Of a stretch of 64,000 bases of DNA, positions 36,664-45,631 are shown piece by piece. A model generated the notes under the pieces. The model saw only the letters and a program-made list of their open reading frames with translations. It was not told the DNA's origin and ran no database searches. The position numbers and the translations under genes were made by a program. The stretch is from Rhizobium sp. RM (GTDB lineage: Bacteria > Pseudomonadota > Alphaproteobacteria > Rhizobiales > Rhizobiaceae): the NCBI RefSeq assembly GCF_013390595.1, contig NZ_JACAWV010000008.1:434001-498000 (forward strand). The letters are read 5' to 3'. Numbering within the stretch: the first letter of the stretch is position 1; every line of letters begins with the position of its first letter.

Positions 36664-37401
36664 TTAATTGAACGATCTTACCAGGCTGCCAACAAGCAGG
36701 TTCCAGCCGTCAATCAGCACGAAGAAAAGAATCTTGAACGGCAGCGAAATCGAGGTCGGCGGAAGCATCATCATACCCATGGCCATGGTGATGGTCGCGA
36801 CGATCAGGTCGATGACGAGAAACGGCAGAATGATCAGGAAGCCGATTTCAAAACCGCGACGAATTTCCGAAAGCATGAACGCCGGAACCAGCACGCGGTA
36901 ATCGATAACGTTCGCCGTCATCACTTCCTGTCCACGCTCACGGGCGATATCGACAAAAAGTTTGAGATCCTTGTCGCGGGTATTGGCGGACATGAAAGTA
37001 CGGAACGGCTCAGCGATCCGCTCTACGGCTTGCTGCTCGTTGATCTGGTTCTGCAACAATGGCTGGACACCATCCGTCCATGCTTTGTCGAAGGTAGGCG
37101 ACATGACGTAGAAGGTCATGAACATCGCCATCGACAGCAGGATCATGTTGGACGGTGTTGATGCGAGGCCCATGCCCGAGCGCAGGATCGAGAACGCGAT
37201 CACGAAACGCGGAAAGCTCGTGACCATGATGAGAATGCCAGGAGCGACCGAAAGGACCGTCAGAAGTCCGAAAGTGCGGATAATCCACGCCGCCACCGAA
37301 CCGTCGATCTGTGTGTTGAACAAATCAGACGGAAATTGCTGGGCGTTGGCAAGACCCGGCAAGGCGAGAAGGACGGCGAGGGTTACAAAAAATCGAATCA
37401 T
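36664..37401 (-). CDS. fliP: flagellar export apparatus protein FliP
   Basis: A 245-residue inner-membrane protein of the flagellar type III export gate. It has a cleavable-type signal peptide (MIRFFVTLAVLLALPGLANA) and family blocks VMTSFPRFVIAFSILRSGMG, PSNMILLSMAMFMTFYVMSP and GMMMLPPTSISLPFKILFFV. It overlaps fliL by four bases and is the last gene of the operon. Confidence 0.97.
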   Translation of the reverse strand: MIRFFVTLAVLLALPGLANAQQFPSDLFNTQIDGSVAAWIIRTFGLLTVLSVAPGILIMVTSFPRFVIAFSILRSGMGLASTPSNMILLSMAMFMTFYVMSPTFDKAWTDGVQPLLQNQINEQQAVERIAEPFRTFMSANTRDKDLKLFVDIARERGQEVMTANVIDYRVLVPAFMLSEIRRGFEIGFLIILPFLVIDLIVATITMAMGMMMLPPTSISLPFKILFFVLIDGWNLLVGSLVRSFN

Positions 37402-37904
37402 TCGATGACAAAGGTCCGGAACATGACCTTGGATACGCGCCCCTGTGAGCGCAGGTCAACTCGTTCCTGAATGTCATCCTTAAGATATTGAAAGCCGCGT
37501 GGCCCTTCGAGTTGCTGGAGAGACACAGTCCTTACATAGGCGAGGATATCCTGATGGATATCTTCCGCCAGACCGACTTCGACAGGGCCTTTGAACATGA
37601 GAGCCACTTCCAGCCGCACCCAGTTGGTCGAGGGGTAGGCGAGGTTGGTGGTGATCGGGTCGAGCTGGACGATGCCGTTGGCTTCCGCGGGAATTTTCGG
37701 GATGCCTTCTTCCTTGCTCTCGCCATGCCCGCCTGCTGCGGCCTGCTGATGGGCAGCGGCTGTAGCGCCGGAGATCTTCGGCGCCATCATTCCGCCCAGC
37801 ACCCAGCCACCACCGCCGCCGAGAACGGTCAGGATGGCAAGGCCGACGATGGTCATGACCAGAGGCGACGACTTTTTCTTTTCCTCTGCCTGTGCATTGT
37901 CCAT
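37398..37904 (-). CDS. fliL: flagellar basal body-associated protein FliL
   Basis: A 168-residue single-pass membrane protein (helix about 15-38, VMTIVGLAILTVLGGGGGWV), with a periplasmic FliL domain ending in the conserved region VDLRSQGRVSKVMFRTFVIE. It supports stator function. A His/Gly/Ala-rich linker (AAAHQQAAAGGHGESKEE) follows the helix. Confidence 0.94.
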   Translation of the reverse strand: MDNAQAEEKKKSSPLVMTIVGLAILTVLGGGGGWVLGGMMAPKISGATAAAHQQAAAGGHGESKEEGIPKIPAEANGIVQLDPITTNLAYPSTNWVRLEVALMFKGPVEVGLAEDIHQDILAYVRTVSLQQLEGPRGFQYLKDDIQERVDLRSQGRVSKVMFRTFVIE

Positions 37905-37932
37905 GGCTTAGGTCCGCTCCATCAAGACAGCA

Positions 37933-38649
37933 TCAGATCGGCGAGAACAGGTCGACGACCTGCTGGCCAACCGGAGGCTGCTGAACCTCGGTCAGGCGAC
38001 CGCGACCACCGTAAGAGATGCGAGCCTCGGCGATGCGCTCGTAGGAGATCATGTTGTCGGCGTTGACGTCCTGCGGACGTACGATACCGGCGACGTTCAG
38101 AATGCGGATCTCGTGGTTGACGCGGACTTCCTGCGAACCGCTGATGATCAGGTTGCCGTTCTCCAGGATGCCGGTGACCACGGCTGCGACGAGCAGCGTC
38201 AGCTTTTCCGAGCGCTTGGTCTTGCCCTTGCTCTGCGTATCGGTGTCCGAGCCATAGTTGATGCTGGAGTCCGCCTGCGGGTTCCAACCCAGAACCTGTG
38301 CATTGGCTTTCCAGTTCAGGCCACTGGAGTTGGTGCGGTTGCGCTCGGTCTCGTTGTCGAAATCGGCCTTGTCATTGATCTGGATGTTCACCGTCAGAAT
38401 GTCGCCGATGTTGAGCGCGCGCAGATCCTTGAAGAGCGCGCCCTGGGTATCGCTCCACAACGAGTAACCGCTTGCCATATGTTTCGGCTGTTTCGGATAC
38501 ATGCCCATCTGCGGCGTCTGGCTGAACTGCAGACCGCTGCCGATCGGGCTCATCGAAGGCGCGTTGCCGATTTCCTTCAGGGTCTGGTTGTTCTGGCAGC
38601 CGGCAAGCAGCGCGAGCGGCAAAAGGAGGGCCGGAATACGAGAGGTCAT
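37933..38649 (-). CDS. flgH: flagellar L-ring lipoprotein FlgH
   Basis: A 238-residue outer-membrane lipoprotein with lipobox LLAGC (Cys18). It builds the L ring. Family blocks include SLWSDTQGALFKDLRALNIG, DILTVNIQINDKADFDNETE and NHEIRILNVAGIVRPQDVNA. It overlaps motE by four bases. Confidence 0.97.
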   Translation of the reverse strand: MTSRIPALLLPLALLAGCQNNQTLKEIGNAPSMSPIGSGLQFSQTPQMGMYPKQPKHMASGYSLWSDTQGALFKDLRALNIGDILTVNIQINDKADFDNETERNRTNSSGLNWKANAQVLGWNPQADSSINYGSDTDTQSKGKTKRSEKLTLLVAAVVTGILENGNLIISGSQEVRVNHEIRILNVAGIVRPQDVNADNMISYERIAEARISYGGRGRLTEVQQPPVGQQVVDLFSPI

Positions 38650-39182
38650 GAAGGGTCCTTCGAGGTGTTCGGGTCGGTAGCTTGCGACATGATGCCGGCG
38701 ACAAGGGCTGCCTTGGCAGCATCCATCTCGCTGAGGATCAGGCCCGACTGACGGGGTGGTAGCTGCATGATGATCGCGGCTGCAATTTCCTCATGCATTT
38801 TCTCAAGCTGAGGCGCTGCCGCATCGGCCTTCATCGTTTTGTAGACGTCGACCAGATTGGCTTTTGCCTGATTGAGGAAGTGATTGCGGCGTGCCAGCCA
38901 GTCTTCGTATTCCGCCTTGCGGTTTTCAAGAACGGTGATGCGCTCGTTGACATCAGCCTGCAGTTTCTCAAGTTCCTGTTTCTGCAGCAGGTAACGCTGA
39001 TCGCGGGCCGCGTCGGCAATGTTGGTGCAGAAGCGCTGGATTTCATCCTGCGTACTGAGTTCGGAGACGACGTTCTGCTGGCTTTCCGCCGTTGCGGCGG
39101 GAAGCAGGAACAGCAGAGACGCGACTGCGGCAAACCGGCAGAGGTTATCGGAAAGACTGCGGGTGCGTTGAACGTTCATCAT
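38646..39182 (-). CDS. motE: MotE, periplasmic motor chaperone (MotC-specific)
   Basis: A 178-residue exported protein: N-terminal signal (FAAVASLLFLLPAATAESQQ), a coiled-coil of about residues 50-105 (QKQELEKLQADVNERITVLE) and a C-terminal MgtE-N-like helical part (LPPRQSGLILSEMDAAKAAL). In S. meliloti MotE assists folding and stability of MotC. It lies between flgI and flgH with four-base overlaps on both sides. Confidence 0.9.
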   Translation of the reverse strand: MMNVQRTRSLSDNLCRFAAVASLLFLLPAATAESQQNVVSELSTQDEIQRFCTNIADAARDQRYLLQKQELEKLQADVNERITVLENRKAEYEDWLARRNHFLNQAKANLVDVYKTMKADAAAPQLEKMHEEIAAAIIMQLPPRQSGLILSEMDAAKAALVAGIMSQATDPNTSKDPS

Positions 39183-40300
39183 TGCAGCACGAGCTCCGCT
39201 TGAAGGGCACCGGCAGATTTGATGCCTTGCAGGATGGCGATGATGCCGTCTGCCTTGAGGCCAATGCTGTTGAGGCCGGCAACCAGTGTGCGAAGGTCAG
39301 GACCTTCCACAATGGCGACATTGCTGCCTTCCTGCATGGCCATGATGTCGGTCTGCGGCTGAACGGCTGTCTCGCCGCGTGAGAACGGTGCCGGCTGGAT
39401 CACCTGCGGCGTTTCTGTAACCTGCACGGTCAAGGTGCCGTAGCTGACCGCTACGCGGGAAATACGGACATCCGCACCGATCACGATCGTTCCCGTGCGC
39501 TCATTGATGACAACCTTGGCCGGCGTGTCGGTCTCGACAGTCAGATTTTCGATTTCGGCCATCAGGCGTGTCAGATCGGCGGTACGCGGCTTCTGAACAC
39601 CGATTTCCTGCGAATCGCGCGGTTCGGCAATCGCGTCGCCATATCGGGCGCGGGCGAATGCGTTGACGACATCGGCCACCCGGACGGCGGTCGAGAAATC
39701 GGGGTTTCTCAGTTGCAGGACGAGATTGACCGAATCCTTGAACTTCGAAGGCAGCTCACGCTCGATGATTGCGCCGTTCGGCACGCGGGCGGAGGTCGTG
39801 ACACCCTGCGTCAGTGTCGCAGCATCACCCTGCGCGGAAAAACCGTTGACGATCAGGGCGCCCTGCGCAACGGCGTAGATCTGACCGTCCGCGCCCGAAA
39901 GCGACGTCATGATGAGGGTACCGCCGCGCAACGAAGAGGCGTCGCCGAGCGAACTGACGGTCACGTCAACGCGGCTGCCGGGGCTCGCAAAAGGCGGCAG
40001 GTTCGTCGTGACCATCACGGCCGCGATGTTCTTTGCGTTCGACTGGCCGCCCTGTGTTGTAATGCCGAGGTTCTGCAGCATGGCGCGCATCGACTGCTCG
40101 GTGAACGGCGATGAGCGCAGACTGTCGCCCGTGCCTTGCAGGCCGACGACGAGACCGTAACCGATGAGCTGGTTGTCGCGACCGGCCTGCAGCGAGGCAA
40201 TGTCCTTGATCCGCGACGTATCGGCCTGAACCGGGAGCGCGGAGAGAAAGGGGAGGGCTGCGGCCAGAAACGCCGTGGCCAGAATACGCAAACTTCTCAT
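39179..40300 (-). CDS. flgI: flagellar P-ring protein FlgI
   Basis: A 373-residue periplasmic P-ring subunit with signal peptide (RILATAFLAAALPFLSALPVQA). Family landmarks are RIKDIASLQAGRDNQLIGYG, LVVGLQGTGDS and GPDLRTLVAGLNSIGLKADG near the C-terminus. Overlaps flgA and motE by four bases. Confidence 0.97.
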   Translation of the reverse strand: MRSLRILATAFLAAALPFLSALPVQADTSRIKDIASLQAGRDNQLIGYGLVVGLQGTGDSLRSSPFTEQSMRAMLQNLGITTQGGQSNAKNIAAVMVTTNLPPFASPGSRVDVTVSSLGDASSLRGGTLIMTSLSGADGQIYAVAQGALIVNGFSAQGDAATLTQGVTTSARVPNGAIIERELPSKFKDSVNLVLQLRNPDFSTAVRVADVVNAFARARYGDAIAEPRDSQEIGVQKPRTADLTRLMAEIENLTVETDTPAKVVINERTGTIVIGADVRISRVAVSYGTLTVQVTETPQVIQPAPFSRGETAVQPQTDIMAMQEGSNVAIVEGPDLRTLVAGLNSIGLKADGIIAILQGIKSAGALQAELVLQ

Positions 40301-40782
40301 TTCGCCATCACCTGGATAGTGCCGTCCTGCATCACGGTGCCATTCACAATGACGCCGGAATCGATATTGCGCACGCGCACCACATCGCCCATCGAGCCAT
40401 CAGTCATTGGGGTGCCGGATGCCATGAGTGTCATATTGCCGATCGTGAAGACGAGCTTGACGTTGGTTCCTCGTGTCACCAGCGATGGAACACGCAGTGC
40501 CGCGATCGGGATGGTGCGCCCGGGAAGCAGGGTTTGTTTCGAAACCATGCCATCCACTTCGCTGACATGGCTGGCGTAACCCGACGAGAGATTGGGGTTG
40601 GTCACTTCCACCGGCTTGACCTGGTCGGGCGTAATGGTTTCGCCCGGATAGATCGTGCGCGTCGGAACCAGCGCCATCGGAGACTGCGCCGCAGCGGCGA
40701 AGGCCGTCAATGAAATGGCGGACGTCAGGAACAAACGGACGAGTGCCGTTCTGTAGCTGCTATTTCTCTGGCTAAACGTCAT
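40297..40782 (-). CDS. flgA: flagellar P-ring chaperone FlgA
   Basis: A 161-residue exported SAF-domain protein, shorter than the gamma-proteobacterial FlgA, as usual in rhizobia. Signal segment about 12-32; landmarks RTIYPGETITPDQVKPVEV and LVTRGTNVKLVFTIGNMTLM. It helps P-ring assembly in the periplasm. Confidence 0.93.
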   Translation of the reverse strand: MTFSQRNSSYRTALVRLFLTSAISLTAFAAAAQSPMALVPTRTIYPGETITPDQVKPVEVTNPNLSSGYASHVSEVDGMVSKQTLLPGRTIPIAALRVPSLVTRGTNVKLVFTIGNMTLMASGTPMTDGSMGDVVRVRNIDSGVIVNGTVMQDGTIQVMAK

Positions 40783-40802
40783 GTTCGCCCGCCTTTCCGT
40801 TG

Positions 40803-41591
40803 TTACTTCAGGTTCTTGCTGACAATCGATGCCATTTCGTCAGCCGTGGTAATGACCTTGGAGTTCATTTCGTACGCACGCTGCGCCGTGATGAGATCCG
40901 TGATTTCCTTGACGGCATCGACGTTGGAGCCTTCGAGATAGGATTGCTTGATGTATCCGTAGCTCGGATCATCCGGCACGCCGATCACGGCATCGCCCGA
41001 CGCCGGTGTCTGTGCGAAGAGGTTATCGCCGAGCGGCTTCAGGCCAGCCTCGTTGGCAAAGTTCGCAATCGTCAACTGACCGAGTTCGGTGAACTCCGTT
41101 GCGTTACCAATACGTGCCGTCACCTGCCCGGTGCGGGTGATGGTGATGTCGGTGGCGTCAGTCGGAATGTTGACGTTCGGGATGACGTTATAGCCATCAA
41201 TCGTCACCAGATCGCCGTCGGCATTCTTGTTGAATGCGCCGGCACGGCTGTAAAGCGTCGAGCCGTCGGCGGCTTCGATCTGGAACCAGCCCTGGCCGAT
41301 GATTGCAACGTCGAGATTGTTGCCGGTCTCGATCAGGTTGCCCTGGGTGTGAATATTGCGGACAGCCGATGTCTGCACACCAAGACCGATATTGGCGCCT
41401 TCCGGAACGATCGCCTGGTTGGCGCGGTTCGGCACGCCCTGCATACGCTCAGTCTGATAAAGAAGGTCGGTAAACTCCGCACGTGCGCGCTTGTAGCCGG
41501 TGGTGTTGATGTTCGCGATGTTGTTGGCGATGACTTCCAGGTTGGTCTGCTGGGCGTCCATACCGGTCGCAGCGATGGCAAGAGCTCTCAT
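40803..41591 (-). CDS. flgG: flagellar distal rod protein FlgG
   Basis: A 262-residue rod protein. N-terminal [20 protein letters not shown] and [21 protein letters not shown]-terminal [20 protein letters not shown] and [20 protein letters not shown], both classic axial-protein motifs. No signal peptide; it is exported by the flagellar type III system. Confidence 0.98.
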   Translation of the reverse strand: MRALAIAATGMDAQQTNLEVIANNIANINTTGYKRARAEFTDLLYQTERMQGVPNRANQAIVPEGANIGLGVQTSAVRNIHTQGNLIETGNNLDVAIIGQGWFQIEAADGSTLYSRAGAFNKNADGDLVTIDGYNVIPNVNIPTDATDITITRTGQVTARIGNATEFTELGQLTIANFANEAGLKPLGDNLFAQTPASGDAVIGVPDDPSYGYIKQSYLEGSNVDAVKEITDLITAQRAYEMNSKVITTADEMASIVSKNLK

Positions 41592-41612
41592 GTCTTTACT
41601 TTCCTGCTGGTG

Positions 41613-41948
41613 CTAGATCTGCATCTTTGTGATGTCGAGGTAAGCCGTGACGATCTTGTCGCGGAGCGCGATTGCCGTCTGCAGCGACTGCTCGGCGGAC
41701 AACATTGCGTCGACCACTTCGCGGGTGTTTGCTTTGCCCTGAATGCCTTCGAACGACGCCACTTCCGCTTTTTTCAGATTGTTCATCGCGTCGACGGACA
41801 TGTTGCCGAGAACGTTGGCGAAGCTCATGCCGGTCTGCTGGCCGGGTGTCGTCTGCTGGCTGCCGAGCACGTTTTCCGTCAGGGACGAAACGCTGTTTGC
41901 ACCACGCGTCAGGGAGAGGGAGCTGAGCTGTTTGATACCGTCAATCAT
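41613..41948 (-). CDS. fliE: flagellar hook-basal body complex protein FliE
   Basis: A 111-residue FliE, the adaptor between the MS ring and the rod. The C-terminal half ([24 protein letters not shown] region) is the conserved part; the N-terminus is variable. It overlaps flgC by four bases. Confidence 0.93.
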   Translation of the reverse strand: MIDGIKQLSSLSLTRGANSVSSLTENVLGSQQTTPGQQTGMSFANVLGNMSVDAMNNLKKAEVASFEGIQGKANTREVVDAMLSAEQSLQTAIALRDKIVTAYLDITKMQI

Positions 41949-42364
41949 TGTGATGCTTTCAGAAGGTCGATGGTGGAGGCAACGAGGTCACGCGTCTGGC
42001 GGATGACCTGAAGATTGGCGTCATAGCTGCGGTTTGCTTCGCGCATGTCTGCCATTTCGATCAGGATGTTGACGTTCGGCATCTTCACCATGCCGTTGCC
42101 ATCGGCTGCCGGGTTGCCGGGATCGTATTCGTGGGTGAAGTCACCCTTGTCTTCGCCGAGCTTCTTGACCGTGACGCGTTCGACGCCGCTGGCGCGATCC
42201 AGCTCGGAACCGAAGGTGACGGTCTTGCGGCGATAGGGATCAGCGCCAGGTGTGTCGCCGGTCGACCGGGCGTTGGCGATGTTTTCCGAAACGATACGCA
42301 GACGCGTGGACTGCACTTCCAGTCCGCTGCCGGCGATCTTGCTTGCCGCGCTCAAGGGGTCCAT
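41945..42364 (-). CDS. flgC: flagellar proximal rod protein FlgC
   Basis: A 139-residue rod protein: [40 protein letters not shown] and the C-terminal [20 protein letters not shown]. Follows flgB after 4 bp. Confidence 0.97.
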   Translation of the reverse strand: MDPLSAASKIAGSGLEVQSTRLRIVSENIANARSTGDTPGADPYRRKTVTFGSELDRASGVERVTVKKLGEDKGDFTHEYDPGNPAADGNGMVKMPNVNILIEMADMREANRSYDANLQVIRQTRDLVASTIDLLKASQ

Positions 42365-42368
42365 CAGT

Positions 42369-42761
42369 TTACCTCTTTACCGTCATCAACATCATGCGAT
42401 GGAAGGATTTGACGAGATTGGCGTTCAGGTCGTACTGACGCTTGATCTCACCGGTCTTGGTCATTTCAGATGCCAGAGCGACCGTGTTGCCGGATTCCTG
42501 AATGCCAATTTCGTTGTTGGCCTCCGTATCGCGGACCTCGACGTTTTCGCTGAGATTGCTGGCACCGAAATGGGCAGGATGAGTCTTTGCCATGCCAACC
42601 TGCTGATCGGTTGACTGCATGACAGCCTCAAACGGGCTGATATCCTTCGCGCGGAATTTGGGGGTGTTGGCGTTGGCAATGTTGGTCGCCACGACTTCCT
42701 GCCGCACGCTCAGCCATTCCGCTTGGCGGGATGCCAGTTCGAACAGTTGAATCGGTTGCAT
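42369..42761 (-). CDS. flgB: flagellar proximal rod protein FlgB
   Basis: A 130-residue rod protein starting [20 protein letters not shown], with [20 protein letters not shown] as the rod motif. ATG 42761 has GGAGAAG 3 nt before it; the frame stays open upstream to 42878 but that part covers the promoter. It heads the ten-gene operon flgB-flgC-fliE-flgG-flgA-flgI-motE-flgH-fliL-fliP. Confidence 0.96.
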   Translation of the reverse strand: MQPIQLFELASRQAEWLSVRQEVVATNIANANTPKFRAKDISPFEAVMQSTDQQVGMAKTHPAHFGASNLSENVEVRDTEANNEIGIQESGNTVALASEMTKTGEIKRQYDLNANLVKSFHRMMLMTVKR

Positions 42762-42802
42762 AGACTTCTCCATTTCGTATGGCCGGAACCTACGGGACCA
42801 AT

Positions 42803-42818
42803 CTTGCGTCAGACTTAC
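42803..42818 (-). promoter_or_regulatory. candidate Rem-type operator before flgB
   Basis: On the minus strand GTAAG (42818-42814) and GCAAG (42807-42803), 11 bp apart, read GTAAGTCTGACGCAAG. It ends 41 bp before the flgB ATG. TAGGTT follows 10 nt downstream as a possible -10. Confidence 0.55.
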
Positions 42819-42874
42819 GGAAGAGGTCGAAGATGGAAAAGACGCAGTTCCCTGCCGATTGGCGAGCGTGACAA

Positions 42875-42908
42875 ACAAAAAAGCGCGCCGTTTCAGGGCG
42901 CGCTTTTG
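42875..42908 (-). terminator. rho-independent terminator after the fliI-linked hypothetical gene
   Basis: Stem AAAAGCGCGCC / GGCGCGCTTTT with a 7-nt loop, followed on the minus strand by further T (TTTTTTG). It closes the DUF1217-flgF-fliI-hypothetical operon before the flgB promoter. Confidence 0.9.
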
Positions 42909-42925
42909 TTTGAAAATTTAAGGGC

Positions 42926-43486
42926 TTAGCGTTCGGGGTAATATGTCTTTCCGGCCGATGTCTCGATCAGCCATTCGCCGTCGCGCTGCTCGATCTTGGT
43001 CAGCAAAGCGTTGTCTGGAAGTGTTGAACCGATCCGCACCATGTAGAGGCCCGAACCATCCTCGATCAGTGCACGACCGTTTGCGACATGCAGCAGCCGG
43101 AACGAGGTCTTGCCCGGGAACGGCTGATCAGCTCGTCCTGCAGCAAGATCGTTCTGTTTCTCCTTGCCGTCTTCACTGACGGTCGCGGTGGTCAGCATAT
43201 CAGGCAGCTCTACCGGTGGCATATCTGCCTTGTTACGGTTGGTCATTGCCATCGGAGAAACGCTGAACACTTCACGTGGTCCCGTATGCGGCAGGTCTCG
43301 TGTGCGGTCACCACTTGCGACCTTCATGCCGAACTTGTCTTCATTGAAAAAGACGTACCAGGGAAAGAAGGCAGCCGCTGCTGCAAGCCCGATACCGGTC
43401 CAGGCGAGGATGCGATCGGGGGTGAAAAAGACCTTCTTTGGTAGGTCCGTGCCGTTGTCGATAGTGTTTTTCTGTTGGCGTTTCAC
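42926..43486 (-). CDS. conserved rhizobial flagellar-cluster membrane protein of unknown function
   Basis: A 186-residue protein with a cytoplasmic basic N-terminus, one membrane helix (about 27-47, RILAWTGIGLAAAAAFFPWY) and a periplasmic part. The C-terminal stretch NGRALIEDGSGLYMVRIGST then LPDN reads like a small beta-rich domain, distantly recalling the homology region of secretion proteins such as GspC; that likeness is impression only. It starts 3 bp after fliI, so it is co-transcribed, and rhizobial motility clusters carry a gene at this spot. Confidence 0.8.
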   Translation of the reverse strand: MKRQQKNTIDNGTDLPKKVFFTPDRILAWTGIGLAAAAAFFPWYVFFNEDKFGMKVASGDRTRDLPHTGPREVFSVSPMAMTNRNKADMPPVELPDMLTTATVSEDGKEKQNDLAAGRADQPFPGKTSFRLLHVANGRALIEDGSGLYMVRIGSTLPDNALLTKIEQRDGEWLIETSAGKTYYPER

Positions 43487-43489
43487 GGG

Positions 43490-44884
43490 TCAGACCCTTC
43501 TCTGGTTGGCCTGCGCCTGCATGCCGCCACGCAAGGCGGTTGCCAGATCGGCATAGGCGTCCTCGGCTGCCGGATCGCTCGGAAGCTGTTTCAGCGTTTC
43601 GTAGATAATGGGAACCTGTTTGACCGCCATATCGAGATCAGGATCGGTTCCCTGCCGATAGCCGCCGATGAGACGAAGATCGCGTGTCTCTTCGAAGCGG
43701 TGCACCAGCGCCTTCAGGCGGGATACCAGCTTTTCCTGATCCGGTGTCCATGCCTTCTTGGCGAGACGCGAGATGGATGACAACGGGTTGATGGGCGGAT
43801 AACGCCCTTCTTCGGCGAGGCTTCTATCCAGTACGATGTGGCCATCGAGAATACCGCGGGTGGAGTCGGCGATCGGGTCATTGTGATTATCGCCGTCGAC
43901 CAGAATGGAAACGATTGCGGTGATGGTGCCGGTGCCTTCGGCGCCAGGACCCGCACGCTCCAGCAGGCGCGGCAACTCGGTAAAGACCGACGCCGGGTAA
44001 CCACGTGCCACGGGCGGTTCACCAGAGGCAACTGCCACTTCACGGATCGCGTGTGCAAAGCGTGTGACGCTGTCGATGATGAGAAGAACGTTGTCACCCT
44101 TATCGCGGAAATGCTCTGCGATGGTGACAGCGGACAACGGTGCCATCTTGCGCAACATCGGGCTCTCGTCACTCGTTGCGACGACGGCGATCGACTTCAC
44201 CATATTGTCGCCCATCGTGTCTTCGATGAACTCGCGCACTTCACGTCCGCGTTCGCCGACAAGGGCAATCACTACCTTGTCGAAGGCATCGGCCTTGGCC
44301 AGCATCGAAAGCAGGGTCGATTTGCCGACGCCCGAACCGGCGAAGATGCCGAGGCGCTGACCCAGGCAAAGTGGCGAAAAGATATCGATTGCCCGAACAC
44401 CTGTCTTGAATGGTGTTTCGACCCGCTTTCGCGTCATGGACGGAGGGGCATTGTTGGAAATCGAGCGTCGATCCGTCCCGGAGGACAGGGGGCCGCCGCC
44501 ATCGATCGGTTCGCCAAGCGCATTGATCGTGCGTCCGCACCAGCTATCGTCGGGGGCAACGCGAAAAGCCCCCTTGCGGATCACCGTGTCGTGGATACCG
44601 ATAGGCTCGCCCGGCTCGATAGGGCAGACATAGCAGATATCCGGTTCGACACGGACCACTTCGCCGAGATGGATTCCGGTCGCACTGCGATGCGCGACGA
44701 ACTCGCCAAGCCTGACATGACGCGAAAGACCGGACACCGTGTAGTGTCCGGCTGCAATGGTCCTCACATGACCGCCCGGAGCAATCGAAAAATCCGGGTT
44801 GGCATAGTGTTCCGCCAGGCTGGCGAGCTGGGCGAGTTTGGGTGAAATCGCCTTGGCCGAAAGCAGGGAGTCCTGCGCTTTCAT
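43490..44884 (-). CDS. fliI: flagellum-specific ATPase FliI
   Basis: A 464-residue F1-beta-like ATPase of flagellar type III export. Walker A is GIFAGSGVGKSTLL, Walker B VLLIIDSVTRFAHA, and the region GYPASVFTELPRLLERAG is typical. It works with a FliH partner, which is encoded in a different operon here (53626). Confidence 0.97.
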   Translation of the reverse strand: MKAQDSLLSAKAISPKLAQLASLAEHYANPDFSIAPGGHVRTIAAGHYTVSGLSRHVRLGEFVAHRSATGIHLGEVVRVEPDICYVCPIEPGEPIGIHDTVIRKGAFRVAPDDSWCGRTINALGEPIDGGGPLSSGTDRRSISNNAPPSMTRKRVETPFKTGVRAIDIFSPLCLGQRLGIFAGSGVGKSTLLSMLAKADAFDKVVIALVGERGREVREFIEDTMGDNMVKSIAVVATSDESPMLRKMAPLSAVTIAEHFRDKGDNVLLIIDSVTRFAHAIREVAVASGEPPVARGYPASVFTELPRLLERAGPGAEGTGTITAIVSILVDGDNHNDPIADSTRGILDGHIVLDRSLAEEGRYPPINPLSSISRLAKKAWTPDQEKLVSRLKALVHRFEETRDLRLIGGYRQGTDPDLDMAVKQVPIIYETLKQLPSDPAAEDAYADLATALRGGMQAQANQRRV

Positions 44885-44895
44885 CCGTCAAATCC

Positions 44896-45630
44896 TCAGC
44901 GGGCGCCGCCCAGTGTCTTGATGCCTTCAGCGAAGGTGGATTCCGTGTCGCGCATCAACGAAGAGATGCTTTCGAACGCACGGTTGACCTGGATGAGCTG
45001 CGTCATCTGCGAAATGCCGTTGACGTTGGACTCTTCGACATAGCCCTGAACGACACCGATCTCGTGATTGTTGGCAACGGGAACGGGCTGTGCGACAGGC
45101 TTTACGCCGCTGTTTGGATGGCGCAGGAAACCTTGCGAAAGATCTGCCTGAAAGATGCCGAGCGTTGCGGCGATATTGTCATTCTGGCGGATTGCGCCAT
45201 CGAGACCGACAGTGATAGGGCCGCCATTCGGGTTCAACTGGATAGGGCCACCGCCCGCATCGAGAACCGGATACCCGTTTGAAGAAATCAGCGCGCCATC
45301 CGGACGCATGCTGAAGCGGCCGTCACGGGTCAGCACTTGGCCATCCGGCGTGTCCAGCGAAAACCATGCGTCGCCCTTGATGGCGAAATCGAAAGAGTTG
45401 CCGGTCTGCTCGAAAGCGCCCTGTTGCGTGGAAAGATAGTCGTTACCCTGCGAAACGAACGCGATCTTCGCGTTCATGTCATTGCGGGTCTTGGCAATCA
45501 TCTCGTCGAATTTGACCTCGGAGCCGCGAAAGCCGACCGTGTTCACGTTCGCCATGTTGTCGGAGATGGTGGTGAGACGACGCTCAAGCGCGATCTGCGA
45601 GGAAAGGGCGACGTAAAGTCCGGATTGCAT
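44896..45630 (-). CDS. flgF: flagellar proximal rod protein FlgF
   Basis: A 244-residue rod protein: MQSGLYVALSSQIALERRLT, ISDNMANVNTVGFRGSEVKF and the C-terminal VEESNVNGISQMTQLIQVNR. It lies 11 bp before fliI and directly follows the DUF1217 gene (1 bp). Confidence 0.96.
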   Translation of the reverse strand: MQSGLYVALSSQIALERRLTTISDNMANVNTVGFRGSEVKFDEMIAKTRNDMNAKIAFVSQGNDYLSTQQGAFEQTGNSFDFAIKGDAWFSLDTPDGQVLTRDGRFSMRPDGALISSNGYPVLDAGGGPIQLNPNGGPITVGLDGAIRQNDNIAATLGIFQADLSQGFLRHPNSGVKPVAQPVPVANNHEIGVVQGYVEESNVNGISQMTQLIQVNRAFESISSLMRDTESTFAEGIKTLGGAR

Positions 45631-45631
45631 A

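Noticed and set aside
40800-42011. 403-codon plus-strand frame antisense to flgG and fliE
   Set aside because: Spans the ends of three recognised rod genes and has Arg/Cys/His-rich shadow composition.
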